Positions 13,036-26,059 of a stretch of DNA of 64,000 bases are shown in pieces. How positions within the stretch are numbered: the stretch's first letter is position 1; each line of letters starts with the position of its first letter. Position numbers and translations under genes: made by a program. Origin of the DNA: Phytoseiulus persimilis (lineage: Eukaryota; Arthropoda; Arachnida; Mesostigmata; Phytoseiidae). The DNA lies in assembly GCA_037576195.1 (NCBI GenBank), contig CM075101.1, forward strand, positions 434,001 to 498,000, given 5' to 3'. Below the pieces are notes generated by a model. The model ran no database searches and was not told the DNA's origin. It saw nothing but the letters and a program-made list of their open reading frames with translations.

Positions 13036-16000
13036 TTGCTTCTAAGGGTTCTCCACTGAATTATAACTGTCGGCGTATTGGAAAATCCTGAAGTTCCGGG
13101 GAAGCCGACTCGGTCGGCATTGCCCCGAATCAACAGAGCCAAAGCTGAAATCGCACCATCTCCTTTTCCCATGCTCCCAACTCCCCTAAAACCCGTTCAG
13201 ATTCCGGGCTCAGTTGAAACCACTCATAGGGAGCTCACCCCGGATGAACCATTTTTCTGAAATCGTTCTCCGGAAACTCATCGAGTGTGCATGATCTGAC
13301 TCGGGTTTGCGTGACACCTGATTCGAAGGGTCACTTGTCAGCGCCGGTCGAAAAGTCGAGCTGAGCTTCGAATTCTCGAGAGTGACGAGTCGTAAGACGT
13401 CTGAAGCACACATTGAATTTCGAACGATGGATACTCCGTGGAAATTCAGTATTGATAACGCGGAGGGATTCTTCGAATTCTGAGAGGCCATAGAATCTGA
13501 GAGGACATAGAATCTGAGAGGAGAGTTCCATTTGATTATGGTTTTGGTCACAACCGCGGTCGTGGATGGATAATCGTGTCAATCTTGATGAAACAGCTGC
13601 ATTAGAGCATTTTCTCCGATCGCAGCTGGATTTGGGATAGTTATCGACTCATTATTTTTCCAATAATTGTGAAAGCGTTTCTATTCAGGGCACAATCCAA
13701 CGCGAGTCGACCGATCTCAACATTATCGTTTGGTCAGCATGGTGGTCCTGGCTGGCGCTATCACAGGATGGCGCATGTGCGCGCGGCTCCGTTACATGAT
13801 CCCGTGGTTGTAGATTCCTCGAGATTAGATTGGATGAATACATAGATGACAAGTTCGAGTATTGGTGTGCTGAGTCTGAGTATCTCGTAGTCCTCCATCT
13901 CGCCTTCCGCTCCATTGCTCGGGGCGATCACGATTCCGACAGACAAGCCAAGTCAACGCGAGCTCTGGCGTGCGTTTGAGGAAATCACTGCGACGCTCGT
14001 CAGAAAGAAAAATCCCATTTGTCGGAGCTCTATGTTCCGTCGGTGCCTGTTAGCCGGGGGACTTATGGAATGGCGACGTCTCGACGCCTCAACTATTTTG
14101 GCGAACATATTTCCAAAGTTTGCCAATGAATCCGGACGTAAGAGGGAGAGCGACCGTCTCCAGAAGAAACATTCTCTCCGTATCTAAATGTTGTGGGTTT
14201 CAGTCAGCCAGTTCGATCGTCAGGAAATCTAGAAGAAAAATCACCTAGCTGAAGCTCGTATACATTAGAAGATTGTCGCCGAATCATGATCATCTCTTTG
14301 ACTCATGAGCAAACGATGGCCCGTTTCTCCGCATTTCCCGGATTCAGATCGAAAAGCGGCGCACATCGCTGGGTCCAAGCCTCCCCCGAGGAGGACATGT
14401 CCGATCCCCATAATTCTAGTTCATCTTGGAGCCACATTCATCAGCAACCGATCAAAACGAACCGCTCCAAAATCGATGACTCCCACGAGTAGAAATCAGG
14501 GAAACGGTGGACCTGGTTTGACCGAAGTCTCCCGCCCTGTTCGGCCTTTCTCGATGCCTCTGATGGTTCTGACCCCATTTGTCGGCACCAGAAGCAGCTA
14601 GAGACTGCAATCTTGCTCTGAATTGAAGCTGATGAATTTCTCTCGGAACTGAATTGGAACTTTCGGGATCCGAGCCGGATAATATTTCTGAAATCCGACT
14701 CTTGGAGCCATCGGTCGAATGTCTCCCCTGTTTCGAATAAGGAGCAGGGCAGGTCTCTCTCTTGGCTGTCGGACCGTTTCGTCGGCCGCGATGCTCGACT
14801 GGCAACTGATTCACGCTGGGAATACGAGTCCCTGGACCAGGCACGGTGCCTCATCTCACGCGCGCGGTGCAGGCCGTCGGACCAAAGAATGAACGCATTC
14901 CACTAGCGAAAGGAGTTTGTTGACGCGGGTGATTTCGAAAACGTGGATGCTTCCTGCAGATGGTATTTGTTTACGCCGCTCAAAAACGGTTTCCGTGCCT
15001 GATAAAGTGAACATCAGAGCTTCGCCTGTCGGTTCTACGCGACCTGATACGGAATATCCAGAAAATTTGAACTTAATAATGGATGTCTCGGAAAATAGAG
15101 CAGATATCGAGGTCCGGTTTGTTCCGGATGCTAGAGGGGCCTGTCCTGCTTCGACTCATGTCACAAACAAAAAACGCGAATTCTTCCCGATTTTGGGTGA
15201 ACATCCTTAACTCACACATGCACGGATGGGAAGGCTCGTGGAGGGAAGTCTGGATCCAATCGGCTCTCGGGGCCGAGGAATCGCTGGGGATACGGACGAA
15301 CTTTCCATTTTGCGGAGAATACGGATGATACGGAAAACCCCCTGTAGTCTGCCGAAGAGATTATTTGAGTAATACGGGGGTGTTGGTTTCATGGTTCATT
15401 GGATCTGATTCGTGTATTCATAAATCAACCGCGAGCATGCTAAGCGGATCCTCCCTTGTTGCTTGGCCATGCTTCGCGAAGCCGCTTGGTCGTGCTCACA
15501 AATGAATAGTTCAACTCATTGCCAGGGCCGCGGCGAGGTCTCCATTAGTGTAGTAGATTTCATGGAATTCGAAGATCATATGTGCCAGTTATCCGGGGTG
15601 AGCTCCACAACTGTCGCAGAATGTGTCTTGGGCAGCTAGGAAGACAGCATTGTGACATTTCGTTGGGAGGGTCTCAGCTCTCGCTAGTGAAGAGGATCCT
15701 CCACTATTATCTTTGCCCTGTATCTGGAGGTTACATTCCCCATCACCCACCTCCTACGTAGAACGGAATATGGGGTCTACTTCGAAAACAAGGATGGTAC
15801 GAGCGCTTGGTCACACCACTCGGACGCAGAGTGTCACTCTCGTGCCAAGGTCGCTGGGACGCACAAAAAAAAATTACGTCGAACGGCTCGGGCCCGAGAA
15901 GGTTCCTCTTGTCGTGTCTTTTCTTCCGGCCTCACTTCTCTCGCGGGGTCTTGCTCGTCTCGCATTGCTCTCGTCATCCACAGGTCAGTTGTGGCTCTGC

Positions 16001-17553
16001 GCTAGCTTCCCAAAGGATTTTGGATACTTCAAACCTTTCGAAGCTCCAGAGCGTTCACGCACTGAATCGTTTGATCGCCCAGCTGGCCTTGTTATCCAGC
16101 TTATTCCAAGGCTGGGAAAAATAGTTCTATTCTACCTATATTTCGACCGCTAGGTGATCGAAATATTCAACCAGACGCATCGGCTTTCCCTGTATCTCTT
16201 GTTTTAGATCTGGATCATGATCGAGAGAGGTTTGAGAAAATACCATCATTCCGCTTTTTAGGGCGTTGAGTCTTGAGTTTGATGAGCCTTCCGTCCCCAG
16301 AGGAGGAACTTTGATGGCATCGATGAATACGCGAAATTATGACACCGGTATCTGGATCTTTGGCAGTTTATATCGCCGATAGGAGGATGATCACGTTACT
16401 CTCACCTCTTCAATTCCTCCTGAACGCATTCTGTATCCCTGACAGCTGATCGGTTGCCCCAGCCCATTGTTGTATTCGTCTTCCCGATATTCTCAGTGAA
16501 TACCATAAACAGGACATCGGCCACCATCATGTGTCGCTATGAGGTTATATTCCCTTCCATTTCATTCGGTTTTTCAAGTAGTGAGACTCTTCTCGCCCTT
16601 CATTCCGTCACAACTTCGTGGGTGCTTCCGCGAATCAGGAAGAACTTGGCTGAATTCGTTGCATACATACCCATATGAATCTCATTATTCGACAGTAAAC
16701 TGATCTCGATTTTATGGGAACCATTCGGCTCCGGTACGAATTGCTCATTGAGCTGTTCTGTATTGTTGTCTCGCTTCGACTAAATCCTGCGAGCGGTGTG
16801 CCGCGCCCTTCCCATGCCCCATTTTGCCCTTGCCTGTTCCTCGTCGAGAGAAATAGTTCAGAGTGAAACAACTTTTGTTTCGTGTCAAGATAAACGAGCT
16901 TGAAGGATTCGGTGATTGCAGCTCTAACGGCGTCCACCTGGCCAAACCCGAAAAGTATGATCAGGTAGTCCCGCAACCTTCTTCATACTCTGATCAGAAG
17001 GGCCGGATGGGAGGGATGAATGGGGAATCATCTCAGATGAACGAGACCCGCCTGCCTGTTGGACATCGCCCGTCTGAAAGAGCCCGCCCTAATGTTCGGG
17101 AGCTCACGGTATGTGGAAGGTACAAATGTCTCTTTCGACGGACACAGAGTATCGTCAACTAAAAAGCTCTTCAAAGACGCGGGAATGCAGCCTCCTTCAG
17201 CGGACAACAGGAAACTCAATCAGGGAGTATCGTTTCCGCCACACATTGCTCGATTGATTTTTATTCGAATCGTTCGAGCACCAGAAATGACGGTCCGATG
17301 TTCCGAATTCCGCGTTCGACAATTTCCTCTGTAACAAACCATAGAGCGCGGGATGGCCGATGAGTCCCTCGGTGGTCTGGGAGGTGGGGTCGCTACATCT
17401 AGGAAATCCCCGGTGCCTTGGTGCGCTACTTGAATGCCGATTCCAATATCGATTCCACCTCAGTCTTATGAGTGATGCCGACTCCGACGGCGGATACTCC
17501 AAGGGGCGGTCTCCCACGATACTGCATCTGCATCGTGAGCTGTCGTGAGTGGG
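13036..17553. other. No recognised gene
   Basis: Open stretches are all under about 150 codons. None carries a family motif I recognise, and none chains across plausible splice sites into a convincing product. I see no transposase domain or tandem array either. Non-coding RNA or fast-evolving exons cannot be excluded. Confidence 0.6.
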
Positions 17554-20500
17554 TTACTTGGGTACGAATATCGTTGGAATAAATGCCTCTGACCACGATT
17601 CGAGGAAACTAACCGGAATCTTCAAGAAATTTCTCATGCGGGGATTGACGAACGACCAAGCCCCCATGTTTTGGTGTTCTTCTTGGGCCCAGACGACTTC
17701 TTTCATATTCGGGTAAGAAGACAAAGTCCTGGCGATATCTGCTACCGGGAAGGGACACAACTGCTCGACACGCACAATACTGACGTCGTTCATCTTTAAC
17801 AGCTGTCGTCTGGCTTCGAGCGCGAAGTAGTGCTTCCCGCTGCATAGAATCAATCGCTTGACCGCTTTCCGGTCTCCGTCGTCCTTGGGGCATATCACTG
17901 TTTGGAAAGAAGTTCCTGCAAGGCGGGAACGCGTTTCAAAATTGGACCATCCAGGAACGTTTCGAAAAGATGGAGCACGAAGAAAGATTCAATACCTGGA
18001 CCCATTTCTTGTAGTGACGAGGACGCTTCCGCCAAGCGGAGGATAATTTTCGGAGACGCAACGATGAGAGGTTTACGGAAATTCGTGAGCATCTGACGTC
18101 TGATGAGGTGGAAATACTGCGCTGAGGTTGTGGGATTCACAAATCTGAAATTGACGTCTTCGGAGTCCGGCAGGTCCTGCTCGTTGCTGTCGCTCATCTG
18201 AGAAAGAATGAAGACTCCTTTCAGTCGGGTCATCACGATGATGCCCGCGAAGATCCGCAACAACGCTCGCTCTCATCGAAGGCTCACCTGCAGGAACCTC
18301 TCAATGCGGCACGATGAGTGTTCAGGACCGGCTCCGTCCATTCCATGTGGGAGCAATATGACTATTCCGCTTTGTCGAATCCATTTGCGCTCACCCGAGG
18401 TTATGAGAGTGTCCAGTACGACCTGTGCACTGTTGTTGAAATCGCCAAACTGCGCTTCCCATAGAACGAGGTTCTCAGGACTCTCCAAACTGAATCCGTA
18501 TTCGAAGGACATGACCGCTTCTTCGCTGAGAGGTGAATTCACAATTTCCACGTAGCCCTGATCCGGCCTGAGGTTGTTGAGGGTGACGAGAGGATTCTCG
18601 GTATCGTTGTCGAACAACATGATGTGGCGCTGGCTGAAGGTGCCTCTTCCCACATCTTGTCCGCAGAGCCGAACATTGAACCCCTGAATTGGAACCGCTG
18701 TCAGGTCGAATCAAATCTCTGTCAAGCGCAAATCGATTCCTGTCTCCTCAACTCGAGCAGCTCCGTAATCGGAGGATCGCATGGACTCGCGGCGGCACAA
18801 ACGCCTTCCACGCACCTGATAGAGCAAGGACCCAAACGCGAGCAGCTCTGCCATGGCCCAATCGAGTTTTTGTCCTTCGGTGAACCTCTTCGTGCGCTCG
18901 TTGATAACAACTTTTTCGAGGTGGGGATGAACTTTCTGGAGCAAAAACACGGAGAAAGTTATTCACGTTCGGAGACTCGAATTCACCGAATGCAAAGATC
19001 CACCAGAACGGCTCACTCACGAAGTCTCCAGGAGTCTCGACGGATTTCAGTCCGATGTACTGGAGGACATCAATGGGTAAACCCGTGTTCACGTTCAGAA
19101 GGCAATCTCTAGGGGCTGTCGTCATATTCTTCCACCTGCCCTCGAAACACTGGGATCGAGCTTCGGTCGTTTCAAGCCGCTTGAAACTTTCGGTAAGGAC
19201 ATCTGTGTGATTTGAGACAATCTTCCTAACATCGTCGTCTGTCACAACGCCCCCGTCCTGCGGAAAGAGGTTAATTCGTACTCCCGGACAATTTATCATG
19301 TTAACACAACGCGAATCTGCACATGATGGCACCGCGTCTTCGCGCGGATCGTATTTGGGAGAACAGAATGTGCCGTACCAACAACTTCTTCGCATAGAGA
19401 TCAGGGACCGACTGACGCGATTGTATTTCTCGATACAAGACTGGATTTGTGAAGGTTGGATCATCCATTTCATTGTGTCCCCATCGTCGGAAACACCACA
19501 TATTGACCAAAACGTCGTCTCCGAAACGTTGTCTGAAAGAACATCCCTAAGCCGTGATACAGACGGCTCCATTTTTCCGGAGCCTGCTGGAAATCTCCAG
19601 GATCTGAGCATTTGAGACGGAGGAGGAGCCATCCCTGGTTCTCAACAAGAGCAAGATCCCTACTAGCTCGTTGGATCAGTATATGTCTATGCGCTCAGAA
19701 GTTTGATGAACCCGATCATTTGTTGCATCGGAAAAAAGAAACTCTGGGGGAGCAGTTGGAGGAATTCGGTGCAATAGTTTCCGATGTGTTTTATGTGCGT
19801 TTCGTTGCCAGAACACTCTACCTGTAATCGAGAGCCAATTGAGCGGCCAAGCAGACCGCTTCAGGTTCGTCACCGTTGACGTGCAGAACAGGTGCGCCGA
19901 TCATTTTCATCACATCGGAGGTATGGGAAGACGACTTCGCGAGCATCGTCGGCGTTGTATATCCGACCTTAAACAAATGATCATCATCTCAATCCCTAAG
20001 CGTTGAAGTTCGGCAGCGATGCGTCTGCGCTAACCGCGTCGCAGCTCGCGAGGTCACGAAGCCGCTCCAGTGTTTGTCAGGTATCAGACCACAGAGAAGG
20101 CGACAACGTCATCGGATCGAAGCTCTCAGAATTGTATGATTTCGAGCCGAGCCAACGAATCCCTGATCGAAGATCTGTCGATGGAGTCGCCCAAAGCCTG
20201 TGGCATCGAAGTGCACTGAGGCATCGAATATAGGAGCCACCGATCACGAGGGAACATCGACTCCCATCGGATCCCTCAGACGTCGGACACGCTCCCCACG
20301 GAGTGACTCCTTCGGACTCCTTCCTCTCTGTCTCTCGAGATGGAGAAGGGGATCGAACGAGGAATGGGGATTCCCGTACCTTCTCCTAAAATTCGTCAGC
20401 GAGAGAGAACTAACTGACCTGGTTGTTCACGATGAGATGTACCGATCCCCCAGTTTTGAAATGAGGTAGACGCGAGAGTGTGAGGCTCTCCATGATCACA

Positions 20501-22179
20501 CCTTGACCAGCGAACGAGGCGTCCCCGTGAATTTGCAGCGGCAGAACCCATGAATTGTGGTAGTAGTTCGCATCGCATAGCGCGCTATATCGATCGTTCC
20601 CCAGGAGCTGCTGTAGACGAGCGCGAGCTTTTCCGACGGCCACGGGGGAAGTCGCCTCAAGATGTGAGGGATTCGGCAAGAGACTCACGCGCAAGCTGCC
20701 CTGGAATAATGATCCATGGATGATGGCATGTATTCGCTGCATACGACAGGTCGGGATACAGGAATGCTGGACGGAGTGCTGTCGCGAATAAGTGAAACTC
20801 ACTTGAACTTTCGTCGAGGTGAACAGGTGGCTTAGAACATCTCCCGTTGCTGTCGGATATTTGGACATTTCGTATTCGGGCAGACCCTTCATCTTCCGGA
20901 AAACCGTTTCGGGGGGGAAGCCAAGAAGTCCAGTGAGGAGGTTGAGCCGGCCTCTGTGGGGTATCGCGATAATTATGTCTGATATGCCACCTGTGAAACA
21001 ACGTCGATTATCCACTGAAGTCGGAAACGCCGGACTCGCGTGTTTTGTGAGGATTTATGTTACACGGTGCTCGTAGCAGACACTCACTGATTGGAGCTTG
21101 GGAGAACAACTGCAACATGAAAGCATGCATGCTCTCGGCTCCTTCCCCGCCATAGCGTTTGGTCGTCGCAAACTTGTTCGCCAGGAAGTGATCGAAATTC
21201 TGAGCTTCCAGTAACGCTTTCAGGATTTGCAGCTGGAACTCTTTCACGGGTGCCGCCGAAAAGAATGAATCCTCTTCCAGAGATTTGATGAACCAATCAC
21301 GCCGCGTGCGATCCTTGATACGAATAGAACGAATTATAGAAGCGCAGCCAAAGCCGTGCATTTCCGAACCCGTAAGTGGGAAGTATTTCCACGGAACGTA
21401 CGGTATGCATGAACTCCAGGCCAATGCATCCCCCGTAGATACCGAGCATGCGTTTGTACCACTCATCCACAGTCCCAGTTTGCCCTCCATACTCCAGCAG
21501 AGAATTTCTCGTGAGGCCGAAATCTTCGGGTGTGAATTTTTCCGCAGGCCTGGTGTCAGGAGAGAAGTGAATCCCTCTAGATAAGCGGATTCTCGGAAAT
21601 ATGCGAACAAGGAGCGAAAGTTCTGCAATTTCCGACTCACGGTTCCAAGAGAGTTGTCCTGACGCTATTCAGAGGATTGATCTTCGCTCGGGAATGACCG
21701 TGCTGCCGGATGGCAACGGCCAGCTGCTGAAGTCGTGCATCATCTGGGTTGGGGAAATTTCAAAACCGATAATTCATCGAGAGGGTCTCAGAAACTCTTA
21801 TCGCCGCAGTGAATAGCATCTGATTCACTCGAGATCCTCATATTACGGGTAGTATTTCCGGAACACCGCGGGAGTGGGGCTCAGTCATGTGAGAGTGTGC
21901 GGTCCAATGTATGGAAGAAGAGCCGAACGTTCGGTTCAGGAAGAATCGAGCGTCGACGAGATGCCGGGAGAAACTTTCGGCTTTAACATCACGCAGCTCC
22001 AGCGCCGAGGCGACTCGAAAAAATCCAACTTTCGACGCTCGATGAGGCAGAAGGAAAAGAAAATCGCGGGAAAACATACGACATATGATATTTCCTCGGC
22101 GGCGCTTACCTGCGGTTAAGCGCGCGGAAGAAGAATACGATCTGCAGGCCCCGAGTGACACCGACCTGAGACGGAGCAT
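17554..22179 (-). CDS. DHTKD1: 2-oxoadipate dehydrogenase E1 component (DHTKD1-like)
   Basis: This is a thiamine-diphosphate E1 enzyme of the mitochondrial 2-oxoadipate dehydrogenase complex, acting late in lysine, hydroxylysine and tryptophan breakdown. I model 13 exons: 22179-22110, 21743-21641, 21549-21402, 21313-21088, 20990-20803, 20700-20419, 19967-19822, 19532-19379, 19257-19021, 18935-18816, 18683-18288, 18197-17996 and 17915-17554. They sum to 2,634 nt, or 877 aa (human DHTKD1 is 919 aa). Residues 1-22 are Arg/Ser-rich without acids, fitting a mitochondrial presequence. Visible landmarks are [11 protein letters not shown] (about 45-55), [23 protein letters not shown] (about 190), [10 protein letters not shown], and the ThDP/Mg site GDASFAGQG (about 304) with VNNQVGYTTP (about 336-345). 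Further on are [37 protein letters not shown] and RVEQLCPFP. The C-terminal [18 protein letters not shown] favours DHTKD1 over OGDH. The exon 1-2 junction is the least certain: the GVYGYRP-like segment seen in human is absent, so a short exon may be missed. Confidence 0.93.
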
Positions 22180-23988
22180 TTTTCTCTTCTTCCTCCGCTT
22201 CTGTGTCCGTCAAGCAGCCGAAATCCGTCGGCAGTATTCGATTTGGATAGTTGTTCGGCCTGCCAGGCGCAGAGACAGCCTTTCAAGGACCATCCGCGGC
22301 CGCTGCTGATTCTAGGCAGCCGACAATCTTATCGTATCTGGCGCGGTCCGCTGTTTTACGACGAAAGATGAACTGATTGATGGAAACTATTCCGAATATT
22401 AGCACATTATCGACTCCCCCACGAGAATGTGAATGGAGTACCGTTCCGTAGATCGTTTCTTACCCCTGGACACTTCTGCAGAGGGAATAGTCGGCCCCAA
22501 CTCCTCACGGCTACGCTCCTCACCTGCGATCTGTATTCGTTCGAGCAGAACGTCACTCGGCGCTTCGTGGACCTCGTTTCGCTCTCCACGGCAAGCTTAT
22601 CGCTCTCCTTTCCGTCGAATTCGCAGTCCGCACATCAAGCAGATGGCATTCACGAGTCAGCTGAGCGCTGCGGCTCCGCCACCTGAATTTTCCCGAGTGG
22701 GGAGCGTTTGCTGCGTCTGATCTTGGTCAGTTGTTTGGACTGATCCAACAGGCATCCTTCTCTCCGTTCGCATCGGCCGCTTGCTAACTGTTGGTGCGTT
22801 CTGCGAGTGGATGGATAGGCCCGCTCAACGCACGCTTCTCTCTCTTCGAGGAGCTGCGTTTGTACGATCTGGCGACGCCTGCCACCGGAGCAGAGAATTT
22901 CGTGCATATCGAGCGCTTCCAGTTCTCAAACCGTCTTTTCTAGAACACTGCGTGCGCGGTCTGATTCCGATTCTCCGTCATACGACTTCGCCCCCATGGA
23001 TCGGTCCAGAGCTGCTCATTGGGGGCAAAAAATATGAGCATTGGGAGGTGATAAGAGCGTTCTGGACCAAGATTGCCGAGGACATCGTTAACTTGTTGCT
23101 GCGCTTCCTCGAACATTGAACGCGATCAGTGGGGCTGAGCGAAGTTTTGCAGGCTCAAACGATCTCTGGCGAGCGTCATCGGACTCCTAGTCCGAGGCAT
23201 CGAACGAATTCACCGAATTTCAGTGAGCAAAACTCCCCTCGAATCCCTATGGTCGAACTTCAGCATACTCGTGGATAACGCATTTCCGCCTCATTTCTCC
23301 TGGTAAAATCATATTCAGGACTGGGAGGCGTTCGGTTACCATGCCGCTATGACGCCCTCTAAGCTAGCACAAGCTCTGAGAAGAAATGACGCTGTCAAGG
23401 AGGACCGAGAAGCAAACGCGGCTTAAGAAGAGTAGTTCGAACGCACTCTCTCAGGACCCTCGAGCTTTCCTTTCTGGGTCCTGGCGCATCCTTAGGATGC
23501 CACCTTCGGAACAATTTGTATGACGACCGCGTCGATCTCCTGTTTCGATCAACGGGTGGGGGGACTCGTTCAAAGGGGAAGCCGAGTGATATTTTGGGGA
23601 CACCGAAATTGGTCGACCCATTATCTGTCGCTGCCGTCTCTCTCAGATCCCACAGACTGACTCTACTGTATCCTGCGAGGCCGGCGTTGAGTGAGTGCCC
23701 AGGAGGCAGACCGATTATGGCCCCCGAGACTCAAATGAACGCCAGATGATGAAGAGGCCAGAAGAACAAGAACCCTCACCGAACAAAGAACAGCGTGTAA
23801 ATGGACCCAGAGCTGAAGTCCAGCGAAAGTTGATTCTCTCGGCATGATGGAGATAACTTTCCTCTCCTTGTCACATTCAGCATACGCCCGGGGGAGAAAA
23901 CCCCAGAACTACGGTTTACGCAAACGATTCGATCGAAATTTCTCGGAACGGGTTGGTGAGGACGCATTTCTTTCAGAGGCGCACTCCA
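22180..23988. other. Intergenic, no recognised gene
   Basis: This lies between the 5' end of DHTKD1 and the 3' end of RPS6. Plus-strand open stretches at 22.43-22.72 and 22.78-23.12 kb show no recognisable domain. The DHTKD1 promoter should lie just above 22,179, but I see no clear TATA box. Confidence 0.5.
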
Positions 23989-23994
23989 TTTATT
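23989..23994 (-). promoter_or_regulatory. RPS6 polyadenylation signal
   Basis: AATAAA on the minus strand begins about 20 nt after the RPS6 stop codon at 24,015-24,017. This implies a very short 3' UTR, as is common for ribosomal protein genes. Confidence 0.65.
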
Positions 23995-24014
23995 TTTACG
24001 TTCAACCACCCATG

Positions 24015-26016
24015 TTACTTCTTCTTGGCACCTCCTTTCTTAGATGCTGTTGCCGCGGATGTTTTTGCAGCAGGAGCGGCGGCTTTCTTCGGGGCTTCCT
24101 TAGCAGCGGGGGCAGAAGCTTGAGCCTTCTTCCCGGCAGCGGCCGGCGCCGGAGCAGCCTTGGCTGCGGGCTTGGTAGCTTGAGGAGCGGAAGCTACTTT
24201 CTTGCCGGTAGTTTCCTTGCCCTTCGCAGCGGGTGCGGTGGGCTTCCCTTTGACAGCTGTGGTGGCGGCAGCCTTAGCCTGGGATTTCACGTCTTTCTTA
24301 GGCTCAACGACCGTCTTGGCCTTCTTCGCAGGGGCGCTGTCGGCAGAGGACTGCGATTCCCGAGTCGATCTCCTCTTTCGGATCAGTTCGGCCTTCTTAT
24401 CGGCGGCTTCCTTGGTACGTTGAGCCAAGAGTTTCGCGTATTCAGCCTGTTGTTCTTGCTTGCGGGCGATGCGAGCTTTTTTCAGGGCAATCTTCCTGCG
24501 CTTGTGCTGGAGCATCTGCGACGTGATGAGACGCTGGATCTTGGGAGCCTTGGTTTTCGGCTTCTTCAGCTTCCCCTCAGTTCCTGTAAGCACAGAAAGT
24601 CAACCGTTAGAGCGCCGGCGTTGCAGACCTCATGGCGGAGGGCGGAGGCATGTTGCACTCGGGACACCCGCTTCGGAAGGATGTTCATGGAGTGCGTCTG
24701 TCGATGCAACCACTTTGTCATAGGCTCTTAGTACACGAAAACCATGCTGACGTTATCATGTGTGGAGCACTATATTTTTCTTCCGGCACCAAATTAACGC
24801 CGACAACAGCTTCGTTGTGACGTAACTCAACGGCAGCGGATGGCTAAGCTAATGAAGTTAGCGAGAGACTCTTGTTCCGGAACTCACCTTCCTTCGGAGT
24901 GACGGGTCGTCGGACTACGAACTGTTTCACGTCATCCTCTTTCGAGAGGTTGAACAGTTTCCTGATCTTTGAAGCTCTCTTCGGACCGAGACGGCGAGGG
25001 ACCGTCTTGTCGGTCAGTCCTTCGATTTCAGTCTCCCCTTTCCTCCGAACAACCAGGGAGAGCACAGAAAGGTTGGAGTCGACGATGCAGCCTCGAACAG
25101 ACTTCCTCTTGCGCTCACCGGTACGGCGGGGGCGATAGCAACTGTGGCCTTTCGACAGAAGCAAACGGACACGACCGTTGGAGAGGATGCCCTGTTTCAT
25201 GGGGAAACCCTGCTTGTCGTTCCCACCAGTGATACGGAATACATAGCTGAAAATTAAGGAGCAAATTTGTTTCGCTGTATGTGACTCAGTCACTACGCGG
25301 CGGGCGCGGGGCACCTAGAGCACGTACAACTCTCGGGAATCCCACCTATCACGGTTAAAATCGAACGCTCGCTCCGGTACTGCTCGTGGAACCTTCTTCC
25401 CACTCTCGATACACACACAGAACTATTCGAAAATCAATCCGAAGCTCGATTCGAAGAGAAAGGGCCACGTGGTGTGAATGATCGGTACGTTACAGCTTCG
25501 TTCAAAAGATCGCGTTCGAAACATCACTGGAACCAAACGAAAAACTAACTCACCCCTTCCATTCATCACCGAGAGAGTCGGCTTCGACTTCTTGAGCCAT
25601 CCGCTTCTCGTAGAAAGGCCGGAGTTTCTTCTCATCGTCGATTTCGATCAGTTTTTGACACCCAGTTGCTGGGTAGCTTATGTTAAGCTGGAAAGAAGCA
25701 AACAGAATACCGATGAACGCAGTTCTCGCTCGGCTACCACCGGTTTCTTCAGCTCATACTCAAAACACATGATGAAAACTGCCTGAACGACTGTCACGAA
25801 GTGCAACTACGTTCCCACATGGAAATGTCGACGGGTTCGCGTGAGGCCACCAATCGCACCAGGATGTGAATCTGCTCAAATCGCATGAGAGACGACGAAA
25901 TATTCTTGGAGTATACTTGTCTCCTCGCGACACGTTAACAGTGCACCGTTTCCTCCCCATGATTTCGAAGAAAGCGCTGACTTTAAGCGAGAAAAAGGTT
26001 GAAAAATCACCTTCAT
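24015..26016 (-). CDS. RPS6: 40S ribosomal protein S6 (eS6) with long Ala/Lys-rich tail
   Basis: This is a small-subunit ribosomal protein and the classical S6-kinase substrate. I model four exons: 26016-26011 (ATGAAG only), 25687-25554, 25246-24888 and 24583-24015, giving 1,068 nt or 355 aa. Human RPS6 is 249 aa. Exon 2 continues with [19 protein letters not shown]. Exon 3 has the family core [33 protein letters not shown] and [20 protein letters not shown]. Exon 4 has [11 protein letters not shown] and [24 protein letters not shown] at about residues 236-247 occupies the place of the phosphorylated RRRLSSLRAS tail of vertebrate S6. The protein then runs on for about 108 residues made almost entirely of Ala, Lys, Pro, Thr and Gly and ending KKGGAKKK, resembling histone H1-like tails on some insect ribosomal proteins. 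There is no stop or splice signal before the tail, which lies in the same exon as conserved sequence. The antisense strand of exon 4 is also open, as a consequence of the tail's GCN/AAR codon bias. Confidence 0.95.
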
Positions 26017-26051
26017 GTTGGCGTGTGCACTTGGTGCAAGAACGCTCCGGC

Positions 26052-26059
26052 AGAAAAGG
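26052..26059 (-). promoter_or_regulatory. Candidate 5' TOP tract of RPS6
   Basis: On the minus strand CCTTTTCT lies about 36-43 nt upstream of the RPS6 start codon, where the terminal oligopyrimidine tract of ribosomal protein mRNAs is expected. Position and composition fit. The transcription start itself cannot be seen. Confidence 0.45.

Noticed and set aside
17554..22179. Annotation as OGDH (2-oxoglutarate dehydrogenase)
   Set aside because: The catalytic core is shared, but [18 protein letters not shown] and the [12 protein letters not shown] ending match DHTKD1 better.
23844..24731. 295-codon plus-strand open frame
   Set aside because: It is the antisense of RPS6 exon 4; the Ala/Lys codon bias of the tail keeps the complementary strand open.
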